This document shows, in pieces, positions 32,080 through 40,362 of a stretch of 64,000 bases of DNA. This stretch comes from Huaxiibacter chinensis. Lineage in GTDB: Bacteria; Pseudomonadota; Gammaproteobacteria; Enterobacterales; Enterobacteriaceae. The stretch covers positions 186,001-250,000 of the forward strand of contig NZ_JAJVHF010000004.1 of assembly GCF_022171985.1 (NCBI RefSeq), read 5' to 3'. Position numbers and translations under genes: made by a program. Below the pieces are notes generated by a model. The model did no database searches, had not been told where the DNA came from, and worked only from the letters and a program-made list of their open reading frames with translations. Positions within the stretch are counted from its first letter, which is position 1. The number at the start of each line of letters is the position of its first letter.

Positions 32080-34296
32080 ATGGATTATTTATTTTTAATA
32101 CTGTTAGTGGCATTCACATTTGCAAACGCATCACTTATACGCACTAAAGCGTTAATCGTTGTGATTTATATATTAATGTTCGCTTTCTGGTTTGTTTGTA
32201 ATATGTTCACCGGAAATGGTGTGACAGACGCAGTTTATTATCATTTAAAGAGCGATATTCATGGGGCATCAGTCGACGATATTCTGCCAAAGGTTTATGC
32301 AGCGTTGTCTTTTATTTCCCTCTGTTTACTTATCTTAGTGGGCGCATTTAAATTCAGGAAAAAAATTTCCGCAAAAAAAGCCATAATTTTCAATGGCCTC
32401 TTTGTTGTAATTTGTTTGGTGGCTGTTAGTCAGTCGCGTGCATTAAAAAATGTATATAATTCTTTTCCGGATGATTCGTTCGGGAAAGGCTTCGAGGTGG
32501 CCGAGAAATACAATGGTGTAGATTACAGAATTGATCATAAATATAACTATGTATTTATCTATGCAGAAAGTCTCGAAAGGACTTTAAGAAATATAAACGG
32601 CGTGAACTATATTCCTCATATAAGCCGTATTGCCGATAACTATCTTGATTTTACAAATATTGAACAAATTCCTGGCATGGGGTGGACCATGGCCGGGATG
32701 GTTAATACCCAGTGTGCTGTTCCATTAGTTCTTCCTCAGGGTAATAGTGCGAGCAATATGTCACACTTCCTGGCTGGTGCCGATTGTATCGCAACGCATT
32801 TACAAAAAGCGGGTTATGCTACGGAATTCGTACGAGGTAGTGACAAAGAATTTGCCGGTGGCGACAAATTCTTTTCCCAGCATGGATGGCTATACCAGCA
32901 TGACAAAAATTATTTTTTGGATAATAACTTATTGAGCGAAGGGGAAGTTAGTGGCTGGGGGGTTCATGACGATAAGTTGATAGATCACGTCTACAGTGAG
33001 TTTGAGCGTCTTTCGAATAGTCGAAAAAACTTTCTGCTCTCATTTTTAACAGTTAATACTCATCCACCTGCAGGTACCTACTTATCCGTTTGTGACGGGA
33101 ATATCCCTGACAATATTGATAATCCTATGCTGAAATCAGTCAGTTGCTCTGATTTTTTATTAGGACGACTTATTAATAAAATTATTGATTCTGCCTATTT
33201 TGATAATACTATAATCGTCCTTGTGTCAGATCATTTAATGATGGCAAATTCGGCTAGTGATAACTTAGATAAAATTCAGGATGCACGACGAAATAATTTT
33301 ATTATCATTAAAAAGGGTTTGAAGGCACAACAGATTGTTAAACCAGGTACCTTATTAGATGTTTGGCCAACTATTCTGGATGTCTCATCTGCCAGCAATC
33401 CTGACTTTGGATTTGGCCACAGTCTGCTGAGTACTACCAAAAGTGATATATTGAGTGCATGGCATGAAAGTAAAAATATCAGTAATTACCTGGGGTTTGC
33501 ATCATCTCTCTGGAGCTTTCCATCGCTAAAAGATCCAATGAGGTACAACGGTGATTCGTTAACTATTGGTCAGCAGCAATATCGAATCCCTCTCTATGGA
33601 ATTGCGGATAAAAATAAGAATATCAAGAGTGTTTACTTCGAAGCTTTTGCGCTAAATGCTCAAAAACTCATTAAGGAAGGAGATACGCTATTTTACATTA
33701 ATGACTGTTCCATGACATCAGAAAATAAAAAGGGACTTTGCGGTTATGAATTAACCAAACAGGAGACAACTCAATATGAGATTAGGGATAGTGGTGTAGT
33801 TAATCGTCATGTTATTCATACCGGGTCGCCTTTATATACGAAGGACTTTATTTCAATATCTTCAGGTCCTCTGAATGTTGAGACGGGTATCAATGATGGT
33901 TTTCAAACGTTTGAAATGCCACGCGGCATGAATTTTTTCTCCATTTATAATGGCCGCCTGGAAAAAAATCATCAATTCGGCTTTGATACTTGTAACAACC
34001 AACAGATTGACCTGAAAATGGTGAACCAACGTCTGCATGAAGAGGGTAGGCGTCTGCTCTTCGCATCCAATGATTCAGCGTTTTGTATTCCCTATGAAGT
34101 CAGGCCGTCGATCAATCAAGTGTTACGTTCTGATGCAGCCAGCAACCTGGCTTCCAGACAACAGGTAACGGGTCTCTATGGCAAAAACGAAACCCAGTCC
34201 ATCATCGGTGTGCCTGAAAAACCACTGGATATTTTTGTTTCGAAGGACGACCTTAAACTTTACCCGCTTTGCACTATTTTCAGCGAGTGCAAATAA
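32080..34296 (+). CDS. OpgB/MdoB-like sulfatase-fold phosphoglycerol transferase
   Basis: Membrane protein of 738 residues resembling OpgB, which moves phosphoglycerol from phosphatidylglycerol onto osmoregulated periplasmic glucans. Three or four N-terminal helices (residues 1-125) precede a periplasmic alkaline-phosphatase-type domain. The nucleophile region is VFIYAESLERTLRNINGVNY, followed by QIPGMGWTMAGMVNTQC with the catalytic-type Thr, then TVNTHPPAG and the metal-site VLVSDHLMM. It is much more AT-rich than its neighbours and lies against tRNA-Ile2, so it is probably acquired and separate from any core opgB. The ribosome-binding site is weak. It could instead decorate another envelope glycan. 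Confidence 0.75.
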   Translation: MDYLFLILLVAFTFANASLIRTKALIVVIYILMFAFWFVCNMFTGNGVTDAVYYHLKSDIHGASVDDILPKVYAALSFISLCLLILVGAFKFRKKISAKKAIIFNGLFVVICLVAVSQSRALKNVYNSFPDDSFGKGFEVAEKYNGVDYRIDHKYNYVFIYAESLERTLRNINGVNYIPHISRIADNYLDFTNIEQIPGMGWTMAGMVNTQCAVPLVLPQGNSASNMSHFLAGADCIATHLQKAGYATEFVRGSDKEFAGGDKFFSQHGWLYQHDKNYFLDNNLLSEGEVSGWGVHDDKLIDHVYSEFERLSNSRKNFLLSFLTVNTHPPAGTYLSVCDGNIPDNIDNPMLKSVSCSDFLLGRLINKIIDSAYFDNTIIVLVSDHLMMANSASDNLDKIQDARRNNFIIIKKGLKAQQIVKPGTLLDVWPTILDVSSASNPDFGFGHSLLSTTKSDILSAWHESKNISNYLGFASSLWSFPSLKDPMRYNGDSLTIGQQQYRIPLYGIADKNKNIKSVYFEAFALNAQKLIKEGDTLFYINDCSMTSENKKGLCGYELTKQETTQYEIRDSGVVNRHVIHTGSPLYTKDFISISSGPLNVETGINDGFQTFEMPRGMNFFSIYNGRLEKNHQFGFDTCNNQQIDLKMVNQRLHEEGRRLLFASNDSAFCIPYEVRPSINQVLRSDAASNLASRQQVTGLYGKNETQSIIGVPEKPLDIFVSKDDLKLYPLCTIFSECK

Positions 34297-34342
34297 CCTT
34301 CACACTAGCCAACGCCTGCTAATCTTAACCGCACAAGACCAA

Positions 34343-34369
34343 CAAAAAAGCCACTCGCTAGAGTGGCTT
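34343..34369 (-). terminator. Intrinsic terminator of the tRNA-Ile2 gene
   Basis: On the minus strand AAGCCACTC and GAGTGGCTT arms with a TAGC loop are followed by six T. It lies 27 bases beyond the tRNA 3' end, and its other face may end the OpgB-like gene. Confidence 0.8.
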
Positions 34370-34395
34370 AATTATATGATTTTAAAGCTAAAATT

Positions 34396-34471
34396 TGGTG
34401 GCCCCTGCTGGACTTGAACCAGCGACCAAGCGATTATGAGTCGCCTGCTCTAACCACTGAGCTAAGGGGCC
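34396..34471 (-). tRNA. ileX: tRNA-Ile2 (CAT anticodon, lysidine-modified)
   Basis: Seventy-six bases folding as a full cloverleaf with encoded CCA. The acceptor arm GGCCCCU pairs with AGGGGCC, the T-loop is GGTTCAAGTCC, and the anticodon loop reads ACTCATAATC with CAT anticodon. It matches E. coli ileX almost base for base as I recall, so it is the minor isoleucine tRNA reading AUA after TilS modification, not a methionine tRNA. Position before mug also agrees with E. coli. Confidence 0.95.
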
Positions 34472-34596
34472 GTGGCGGTGAATTATAGAGTAACTCCCCT
34501 CAGCAATCCAGCCATTCGCACCTGCCTGCTGTTTTTATAAACAATGCATAATCAATCCTTTATACTTGTATGATGATGCATTGATCGGGAGTAAGG

Positions 34597-35103
34597 ATGA
34601 TTAACGATATTTTGGCCCCTGGCCTGCGGGTGGTGTTTTGCGGTATCAACCCGGGCAAGTCCTCGGCACACACGGGTTTTCACTTCGCGCATCCGGGAAA
34701 TCGCTTCTGGAAAGTGATTCATCAGGCGGGGTTTACCGACCGACTACTGAAGCCGGAAGAAGAGCAGCATCTGCTGGATACGCGCTGTGGGATCACGATG
34801 CTGGTCGAGCGGCCTACGGTGCAGGCGAGCGAGGTGAACCTGCACGAGCTGCGTAGCGGCGGGCGGGAGCTGGTCAAGAAAATAGAGGATTATCAGCCTG
34901 CTGCGCTGGCGATCCTGGGAAAGCAGGCCTACGAGCAGGCGTTTAGCCAGCGCGGGGCACAGTGGGGCAAACAGAGTATTTCCATTGGCGTGACCCAGGT
35001 CTGGGTATTGCCGAATCCGAGCGGACTGAACAGGGCGTCGCTGGATAAGCTGGTCGAAGCGTATCGGGAACTGGATGAAGCGCTTATCGTGCGGGGATTA
35101 TAA
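34597..35103 (+). CDS. mug: Mug, G/U mismatch-specific DNA glycosylase
   Basis: Removes uracil and 3,N4-ethenocytosine from mispairs with guanine, starting base-excision repair. It has 168 residues, as in E. coli. The active-site motif is [20 protein letters not shown] with [11 protein letters not shown] (Asn in INPG activates water), and the wedge segment is [20 protein letters not shown] near the C-terminus. It is a single gene between ileX and, here, a TonB receptor gene; in E. coli rpoD follows directly on the other side. Confidence 0.96.
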   Translation: MINDILAPGLRVVFCGINPGKSSAHTGFHFAHPGNRFWKVIHQAGFTDRLLKPEEEQHLLDTRCGITMLVERPTVQASEVNLHELRSGGRELVKKIEDYQPAALAILGKQAYEQAFSQRGAQWGKQSISIGVTQVWVLPNPSGLNRASLDKLVEAYRELDEALIVRGL

Positions 35104-35133
35104 CTGCCGGAGCCAGCGGCTCCGGCAGCACTG

Positions 35134-37131
35134 TCAGAACTCGAAGCGTGCGCCCATATTATAGCGGCGTCCTTCCAGCATGGCTGACTGGTTAGAGGTG
35201 GTGGTGTAGATCGGATTCACGTCAAACAGGTTATAGATACCCGCCATCAACGTGATGTTCTTGTTCAAATGGTAACGCGCCCCTAAATCAACCAGCGCGT
35301 AGGCCTCGGTAGAACTCGATTTACCGATATCCGGTGAGTTACTGCGCCAGCTTGCTTTCGTCCACAGTTCAAGATCGTTTTGCGCGTTCCAGGTCAGGGA
35401 CAGGTTAGCCATACTGGTTGGGAAATCGTTCAGCGCATAGCCTTGATACTGTCCGCTTTTCTGCTCGCTGTGGGTATAGGTGTAGTTCGCATTTGCTTTC
35501 AGGGCGGCTGTCACCTGCCAGTCACCGTTCAGCTCCAGACCATAGATTTCCGCATCGCTGACGTTGAAATACTGTGAAACCTCTTCCGCTTGATACCCGT
35601 TGTAAACGCACTTCTGTGTGGCTGTTGCGGTACAGATCGTGTAGTCACTGATTTTATCTTTAAATTTGGTGAAGAAGACCGTGGCGTCCAGCGCCAGCGC
35701 GTCCTGCTGCCAGTAGACACCCAGTTCGGTGTTAACGCTCTTCTCCGGTTTCAGGTCATCGTTGCCGATCCCAATGAAGGAATAAGGATAGGACCCATAA
35801 ACGCTGGTGAAACCTTCATTATTCTGACGCAGATCCGGCTTTTTATAGCCTGCCGACACACCGCCTTTCAGCGCCCAGTTCTCATCCAGCGTCCAGTTAC
35901 CGTAAAGCTTCGGCGTGACGTGGTAGCCAAAGTAGCTGTCGTGATTCAGACGTGCCGAGGTGGTCAGAGTAAAGTCCGGGACTATCATCCACGCATCTTC
36001 AGCGAAAATCGCCCAGCCGTTGCGGGTGATTTTGCTGACCGGCTCTACGCCCGGTACTTCCTTGTCTGCGATGCCGAAGGTGTCATTCAGTTCGTTACGG
36101 GTGAAGTTAGCCCCCAGCGTCAGCTTATGATCGCCCAGCGTAAAGGTGTTCGCACTGTTGGCCTCATAGTTACGCTGCTTGATAAACTGTGAACTCATGC
36201 CCGGCACGCGGTATTCCGTTTTGGCGTTTTCATAGCTGATAAAGTTCTTCACCTCCAGCAGATCGTCGCCGTACCAGGCGTGCTGAGAGAGCGACGCGGC
36301 GTCGCGATCGAAGTCCCATTGCCAGGCTTTATCGTTGTGAGATTTAACCTGATGCCCTTTAACCACGTTCAGATCCCACAGCTCGGTATCGGTCGGCGAC
36401 ATATTAATGGTCGCATCCAGGTTACCTGCCTGATGCTTCACAAAGCGCTCGTCCTGTGGGCTGTCGTCGTCCCGACGATCGAGATAGTCCGCTGCCAGGC
36501 TAACGCCCAGCTTGCCCGGAACGATCGGTCCCATCAAAAAGGCATTCGTCTGATTGGTATTACCGTATTCGCTCTTCTCCTGCAGGAAATAGTTATCCTC
36601 CAGTACGCCGGTCCATTTATCGAGGTTATAGGCTTTTTTGGTGATGACGTTGACCACGCCACCAATAGCGTCCGAGCCATAGAGCGAGGACATCGGGCCA
36701 CGGATCACTTCGATGCGCTCGATGGCGGCAAGCGGCGGCATAAAGGCCGCTTCCGTGCCGATATGATGACCATAGGGGCGGGATTCCCTTGTCGCCTGTT
36801 TGATCCCGTTAACCATATAGGCGGTATAGGTGGAGTCCATGCCGCGCATCTGCACATCGCCCGTGGCAAGGCTGCCGTGACCATTACCGACCAGGACGCC
36901 AGGCATTTCGCGAAGCGCTTCGGTGACGTTCTGGTTCGATCGGGTGTTCAGTTCTTTTTCACCCATGACGGAGATGGTAGCAGGCGCTTCGCGGCGCTCC
37001 TGGCTGAAACCGGTGGCGGTCACCACCAGTTCATCTTCGTTAGCGGGGGTAGTTTCTTCGGCAAAAACGGCCGCAGGAAGGGACGTCAGGGCGAGTGAAA
37101 TCGCCAGCGCCATGCGTGTCTGGTTAATCAC
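35134..37131 (-). CDS. TonB-dependent outer-membrane receptor (CirA-like)
   Basis: Outer-membrane 22-strand barrel of 665 residues for energised uptake, probably of an iron chelate. The signal peptide MINQTRMALAISLALTSLPA is cut after AVFA. The TonB box region is DELVVTATGFSQ. The plug carries REMPGVLVGN, MRGMDSTYTAYMVNGIKQAT and IERIEVIRGPMSSLYGSDAI (about residues 40-170), closest to CirA/FepA-type catecholate receptors. The C-terminus ends in Phe (YNMGARFEF), as expected for BAM targeting. It follows the yncE-like gene by ten bases, so one operon behind a strong Fur box. The ligand is not known. Confidence 0.9.
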   Translation of the reverse strand: MINQTRMALAISLALTSLPAAVFAEETTPANEDELVVTATGFSQERREAPATISVMGEKELNTRSNQNVTEALREMPGVLVGNGHGSLATGDVQMRGMDSTYTAYMVNGIKQATRESRPYGHHIGTEAAFMPPLAAIERIEVIRGPMSSLYGSDAIGGVVNVITKKAYNLDKWTGVLEDNYFLQEKSEYGNTNQTNAFLMGPIVPGKLGVSLAADYLDRRDDDSPQDERFVKHQAGNLDATINMSPTDTELWDLNVVKGHQVKSHNDKAWQWDFDRDAASLSQHAWYGDDLLEVKNFISYENAKTEYRVPGMSSQFIKQRNYEANSANTFTLGDHKLTLGANFTRNELNDTFGIADKEVPGVEPVSKITRNGWAIFAEDAWMIVPDFTLTTSARLNHDSYFGYHVTPKLYGNWTLDENWALKGGVSAGYKKPDLRQNNEGFTSVYGSYPYSFIGIGNDDLKPEKSVNTELGVYWQQDALALDATVFFTKFKDKISDYTICTATATQKCVYNGYQAEEVSQYFNVSDAEIYGLELNGDWQVTAALKANANYTYTHSEQKSGQYQGYALNDFPTSMANLSLTWNAQNDLELWTKASWRSNSPDIGKSSSTEAYALVDLGARYHLNKNITLMAGIYNLFDVNPIYTTTSNQSAMLEGRRYNMGARFEF

Positions 37132-37141
37132 GACGCTCTCC

Positions 37142-38191
37142 TCAGAAGTGGGTTAAATCGAGTTTGAGTACGTAATCAGCCTTATTGGCTTTTTCATCCT
37201 GCTTCACGCTGACGTAGAGCGTTTTGCTGTCCGGCGAAAGCACCATACTGTTTGGCATGGCCGCCGTTTTTACGCTGTGTTTTACGCGATAGGTGTCGGC
37301 GTCGATGACGCTTATCTGACGGGCGTTACGGTGCGTGACGTACACTTCGTTGCGCGCCGGATTGTAGAGCGCGGCAATGGCGTTAGGCGTCGGAATGCGA
37401 TGGATGAGCTTGCCAGAGTCGAGCTGAACGACCAGCACATCGGCGGTATTGGTATCGGCGATAAACCCTACGTTTTTGGCCGGGTTAAGGGCGATGTTGA
37501 GGAAGTAATGTTCAGGCTCGCGAGGATCGACTTTTACGCGGGAAAGTTCCTGAGACGTTTTACCGTCCAGCGTGATCAGTTCGCCTTTGCCGGTGACGGC
37601 GTAAACCTTATCACTCGCTTCATCGACTGCAAAACCGACCGGGTCCATCTTTTTAAGCGTATGAACCAACTCTTGTTTTTGTGTGTCGATTACCCAAAGC
37701 ACGCCTTCATCTTTACTTGCGATACCCGAGACGTAGAGGCGCTGATGCTTTTTATCCAAAACCGCTTCACGAACATGAGCGCGGGTTTTGGCGTCCGACA
37801 GCTGGATGGTCTTCACCTCTTTGTTGGTACGCGTATCCATCACCGTGATTGAGCCATCCAGGGCATTGCCTAAAAACAACAGATGATTGGGTTCATCCAG
37901 CGCGACAGAAAAGGGGCGACGTTGAGTCGTGATACGATCTTTGATGGCGAGAGAGTCAGCGGCGAGAAGGAAAACGTTGCCTGCGGGTTTATCTTTCTCA
38001 AAAGAGGGCGCAGAGGCGACATAGAGGGCGTTTTGCCCGGCATCATAGGCCAGTTCATAAACACCCGGGCCAAGCGGCTGTGATGGGAAAGGCTCTTCAG
38101 TAAATTCCTTAGCGAAGAGTGAACCAGCGTGAAGTACCAGAGATAGTGCAATCGCACTAAAGAGTTTTTTCTGCAATGTATTGATAGACAT
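37142..38191 (-). CDS. YncE-like periplasmic beta-propeller protein
   Basis: Protein of 349 residues with a signal peptide (MSINTLQKKLFSAIALSLVL, cut near SLFA) and YVTN/NHL-type beta-propeller repeats: ENALYVASA-like LYVASAP, LLFLGNALDGSITVMDTRTN, LYVSGIASKDEGVLWVIDTQ, VYVTHRNARQISVIDADTYR, LYVSVKQDE. This is the YncE family, whose E. coli member is Fur-regulated and next to the TonB receptor gene yncD. Here it is the first gene of an operon with the receptor downstream. The molecular role is unsettled; cargo capture or DNA binding have been suggested for relatives. Confidence 0.88.
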   Translation of the reverse strand: MSINTLQKKLFSAIALSLVLHAGSLFAKEFTEEPFPSQPLGPGVYELAYDAGQNALYVASAPSFEKDKPAGNVFLLAADSLAIKDRITTQRRPFSVALDEPNHLLFLGNALDGSITVMDTRTNKEVKTIQLSDAKTRAHVREAVLDKKHQRLYVSGIASKDEGVLWVIDTQKQELVHTLKKMDPVGFAVDEASDKVYAVTGKGELITLDGKTSQELSRVKVDPREPEHYFLNIALNPAKNVGFIADTNTADVLVVQLDSGKLIHRIPTPNAIAALYNPARNEVYVTHRNARQISVIDADTYRVKHSVKTAAMPNSMVLSPDSKTLYVSVKQDEKANKADYVLKLDLTHF

Positions 38192-38228
38192 GTAATTTTT
38201 CTTTACAGTAGTTTACGAAAAGAAAAAT

Positions 38229-38247
38229 GATAATGAAAATAACTATC
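38229..38247. promoter_or_regulatory. Fur box of the yncE-like/TonB receptor operon
   Basis: GATAATGAAAATAACTATC matches 16 of 19 positions of the Fur consensus GATAATGATAATCATTATC and lies 38-56 bases upstream of the yncE-like start codon. It predicts repression by iron-loaded Fur. Confidence 0.85.
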
Positions 38248-38309
38248 ATTTGCAATTGCATGTTTATGCGGCGACCCCTACCAATTTTTGTACCTCCTGA
38301 TGGTCAGGC

Positions 38310-38338
38310 AAAAAAAAAGCTCCCCGAGGGGAGCTTTT
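38310..38338 (-). terminator. Intrinsic terminator of rpoD
   Basis: On the minus strand AAAAGCTCCCC pairs with GGGGAGCTTTT, followed by a longer T-run. It is the end of the macromolecular synthesis operon, 16 bases after the rpoD stop. Confidence 0.9.
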
Positions 38339-38353
38339 CATCTGCAGGACAGA

Positions 38354-40195
38354 TTAATCGTCCAGGAAGCTACGCAGGACTTCAGAGCGGCTAGGGTGAC
38401 GCAGTTTGCGCAGGGCCTTCGCTTCGATCTGACGAATACGTTCGCGGGTAACGTCGAACTGTTTACCCACTTCTTCCAGCGTGTGGTCGGTGTTCATATC
38501 GATACCGAAACGCATACGCAGGACTTTTGCTTCACGGGCGGTCAGGCCAGCCAGCACGTCGTGTGTGGCAGCACGCAGGCTCTCGGTAGTGGCAGAGTCC
38601 AGCGGCAGCTCGAGGGTGGTATCCTCGATGAAATCACCCAGATGTGAATCTTCATCATCACCGATTGGTGTTTCCATGGAGATAGGCTCTTTGGCGATCT
38701 TCAGCACTTTACGGATCTTGTCTTCCGGCATCAGCATGCGTTCAGCCAGCTCTTCCGGCGTTGGCTCACGGCCCATCTCTTGCAGCATCTGGCGGGAGAT
38801 ACGGTTGAGTTTGTTGATCGTCTCAATCATATGCACCGGGATACGGATGGTGCGTGCCTGATCCGCGATAGAGCGGGTGATAGCCTGACGGATCCACCAG
38901 GTTGCATAGGTGGAGAACTTGTAACCACGGCGGTATTCAAACTTATCTACCGCTTTCATCAGACCGATGTTGCCTTCCTGGATCAGGTCCAGGAACTGCA
39001 GGCCACGGTTGGTGTATTTTTTCGCGATAGAGATAACCAGACGCAAGTTCGCTTCAACCATCTCTTTCTTCGCACGGCGGGCTTTCGCTTCACCGATAGA
39101 CATACGACGGTTGATGTCCTTCACCTGCTCGATGGTCAGGCCGGTCTCTTCTTCGATCTGCTGCAGCTTGGACAGGCTACGGTAGACGTCTTCTTTCACG
39201 TCGTGGAGCTTTTCAGACCACGGCTTGTTCATGGCGATAGCGGCGTTGAACCAGGTTTCGCTGGTTTCGTTGCCAGTGAAGAGCGTGATGAAGTTTTTCT
39301 TCGGCATCTTGCACTGCTCAACGCACAGTTTCATGATGATGCGTTCCTGGGTGCGCACGCGATCCATCATGACGCGCATGCTGTTTACCAGGTAGTCGAA
39401 CTGCTTCGGCACCAGACGGAACTGTTTGAAGACTTCAGACAGCTTCAGGATCTGTTCCTGAGCGGCGGCATGGCTACGGCCTTTCGCTTTGATGGTGTCA
39501 CGTGCCAGTTCGTACTGTGTACGCAGTTCGGCAAACTTCTCGCGAGCCAGCTCAGGGTCGATGCTGTTGTCGTCATCGCTGCTATCGTCGTCGTCTTCTT
39601 CTTCTTCGTCATCGTCCGCTATCTCTTCCTGAGACAGTTCAGAACCCACGTGGGTAGCGGTCGGTGCCAGGTCTTCTTCTGCGTTTGGATCGACAAAGCC
39701 AGTGATCAGATCGGACAGACGGGCTTCTTCAGCCTCGACGCGATCGTACTGTTCAAGCAGATAGGTAATGGCTTCAGGGTACTCAGCAACGGAACACTGA
39801 ACCTGGTTGATGCCGTCTTCGATGCGTTTCGCGATGTCAATTTCGCCTTCGCGGGTCAGCAGTTCAACGGTACCCATTTCGCGCATGTACATACGAACCG
39901 GGTCAGTGGTTCGTCCGATTTCGGATTCCACGCTGGAAAGCACCTGTGCGGCAGCTTCTTCAGCATCTTCGTCGGTGTTGTTGGAGTTTTCAGCCAGCAA
40001 CAGATCATCGGCATCCGGTGCTTCTTCCATCACCTGAATGCCCATGTCATTGATCATTTGGATGATGTCTTCGATTTGATCTGAATCGACGATATCTTCC
40101 GGCAGATGGTCATTGACCTCGGCATAGGTCAGATAGCCTTGCTCCTTACCGCGTTGGACAAGAAGTTTCAGCTGTGACTGCGGGTTTTGCTCCAT
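38354..40195 (-). CDS. rpoD: RpoD, primary sigma factor (sigma-70)
   Basis: Housekeeping sigma subunit of RNA polymerase, 613 residues as in E. coli. Region 1.1 starts [20 protein letters not shown]. Region 1.2 begins near [20 protein letters not shown]. The non-conserved region holds an acidic run ([16 protein letters not shown]). Region 2 reads [20 protein letters not shown] and [20 protein letters not shown], and region 4.2 [20 protein letters not shown]. The open frame extends 19 codons upstream, but those codons fall outside the conserved protein. It is last in rpsU-dnaG-rpoD. Confidence 0.99.
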   Translation of the reverse strand: MEQNPQSQLKLLVQRGKEQGYLTYAEVNDHLPEDIVDSDQIEDIIQMINDMGIQVMEEAPDADDLLLAENSNNTDEDAEEAAAQVLSSVESEIGRTTDPVRMYMREMGTVELLTREGEIDIAKRIEDGINQVQCSVAEYPEAITYLLEQYDRVEAEEARLSDLITGFVDPNAEEDLAPTATHVGSELSQEEIADDDEEEEDDDDSSDDDNSIDPELAREKFAELRTQYELARDTIKAKGRSHAAAQEQILKLSEVFKQFRLVPKQFDYLVNSMRVMMDRVRTQERIIMKLCVEQCKMPKKNFITLFTGNETSETWFNAAIAMNKPWSEKLHDVKEDVYRSLSKLQQIEEETGLTIEQVKDINRRMSIGEAKARRAKKEMVEANLRLVISIAKKYTNRGLQFLDLIQEGNIGLMKAVDKFEYRRGYKFSTYATWWIRQAITRSIADQARTIRIPVHMIETINKLNRISRQMLQEMGREPTPEELAERMLMPEDKIRKVLKIAKEPISMETPIGDDEDSHLGDFIEDTTLELPLDSATTESLRAATHDVLAGLTAREAKVLRMRFGIDMNTDHTLEEVGKQFDVTRERIRQIEAKALRKLRHPSRSEVLRSFLDD

Positions 40196-40362
40196 AAGAC
40201 GGTATCCACACTTATTTCGTTTGATTGGTGTCGGCGGTGCTGCTACCAACATTTAAAGCGAGGGCGTACTTATATTAGTGCCGCTGCCTCTCAGTGCGGC
40301 TGCCGGGGGCTTCCCGATCGATATTCGGCACTTAAGCCGTTAAATACTTTAATCTTTTTGTT

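Noticed and set aside
36280..37098. 272-codon frame antisense to the TonB receptor gene
   Set aside because: Entirely within the receptor gene; no ribosome-binding site and shadow-like composition.
38780..40084. 434-codon open frame antisense to rpoD
   Set aside because: It lies wholly inside rpoD and mirrors its codon bias; no ribosome-binding site or family resemblance.
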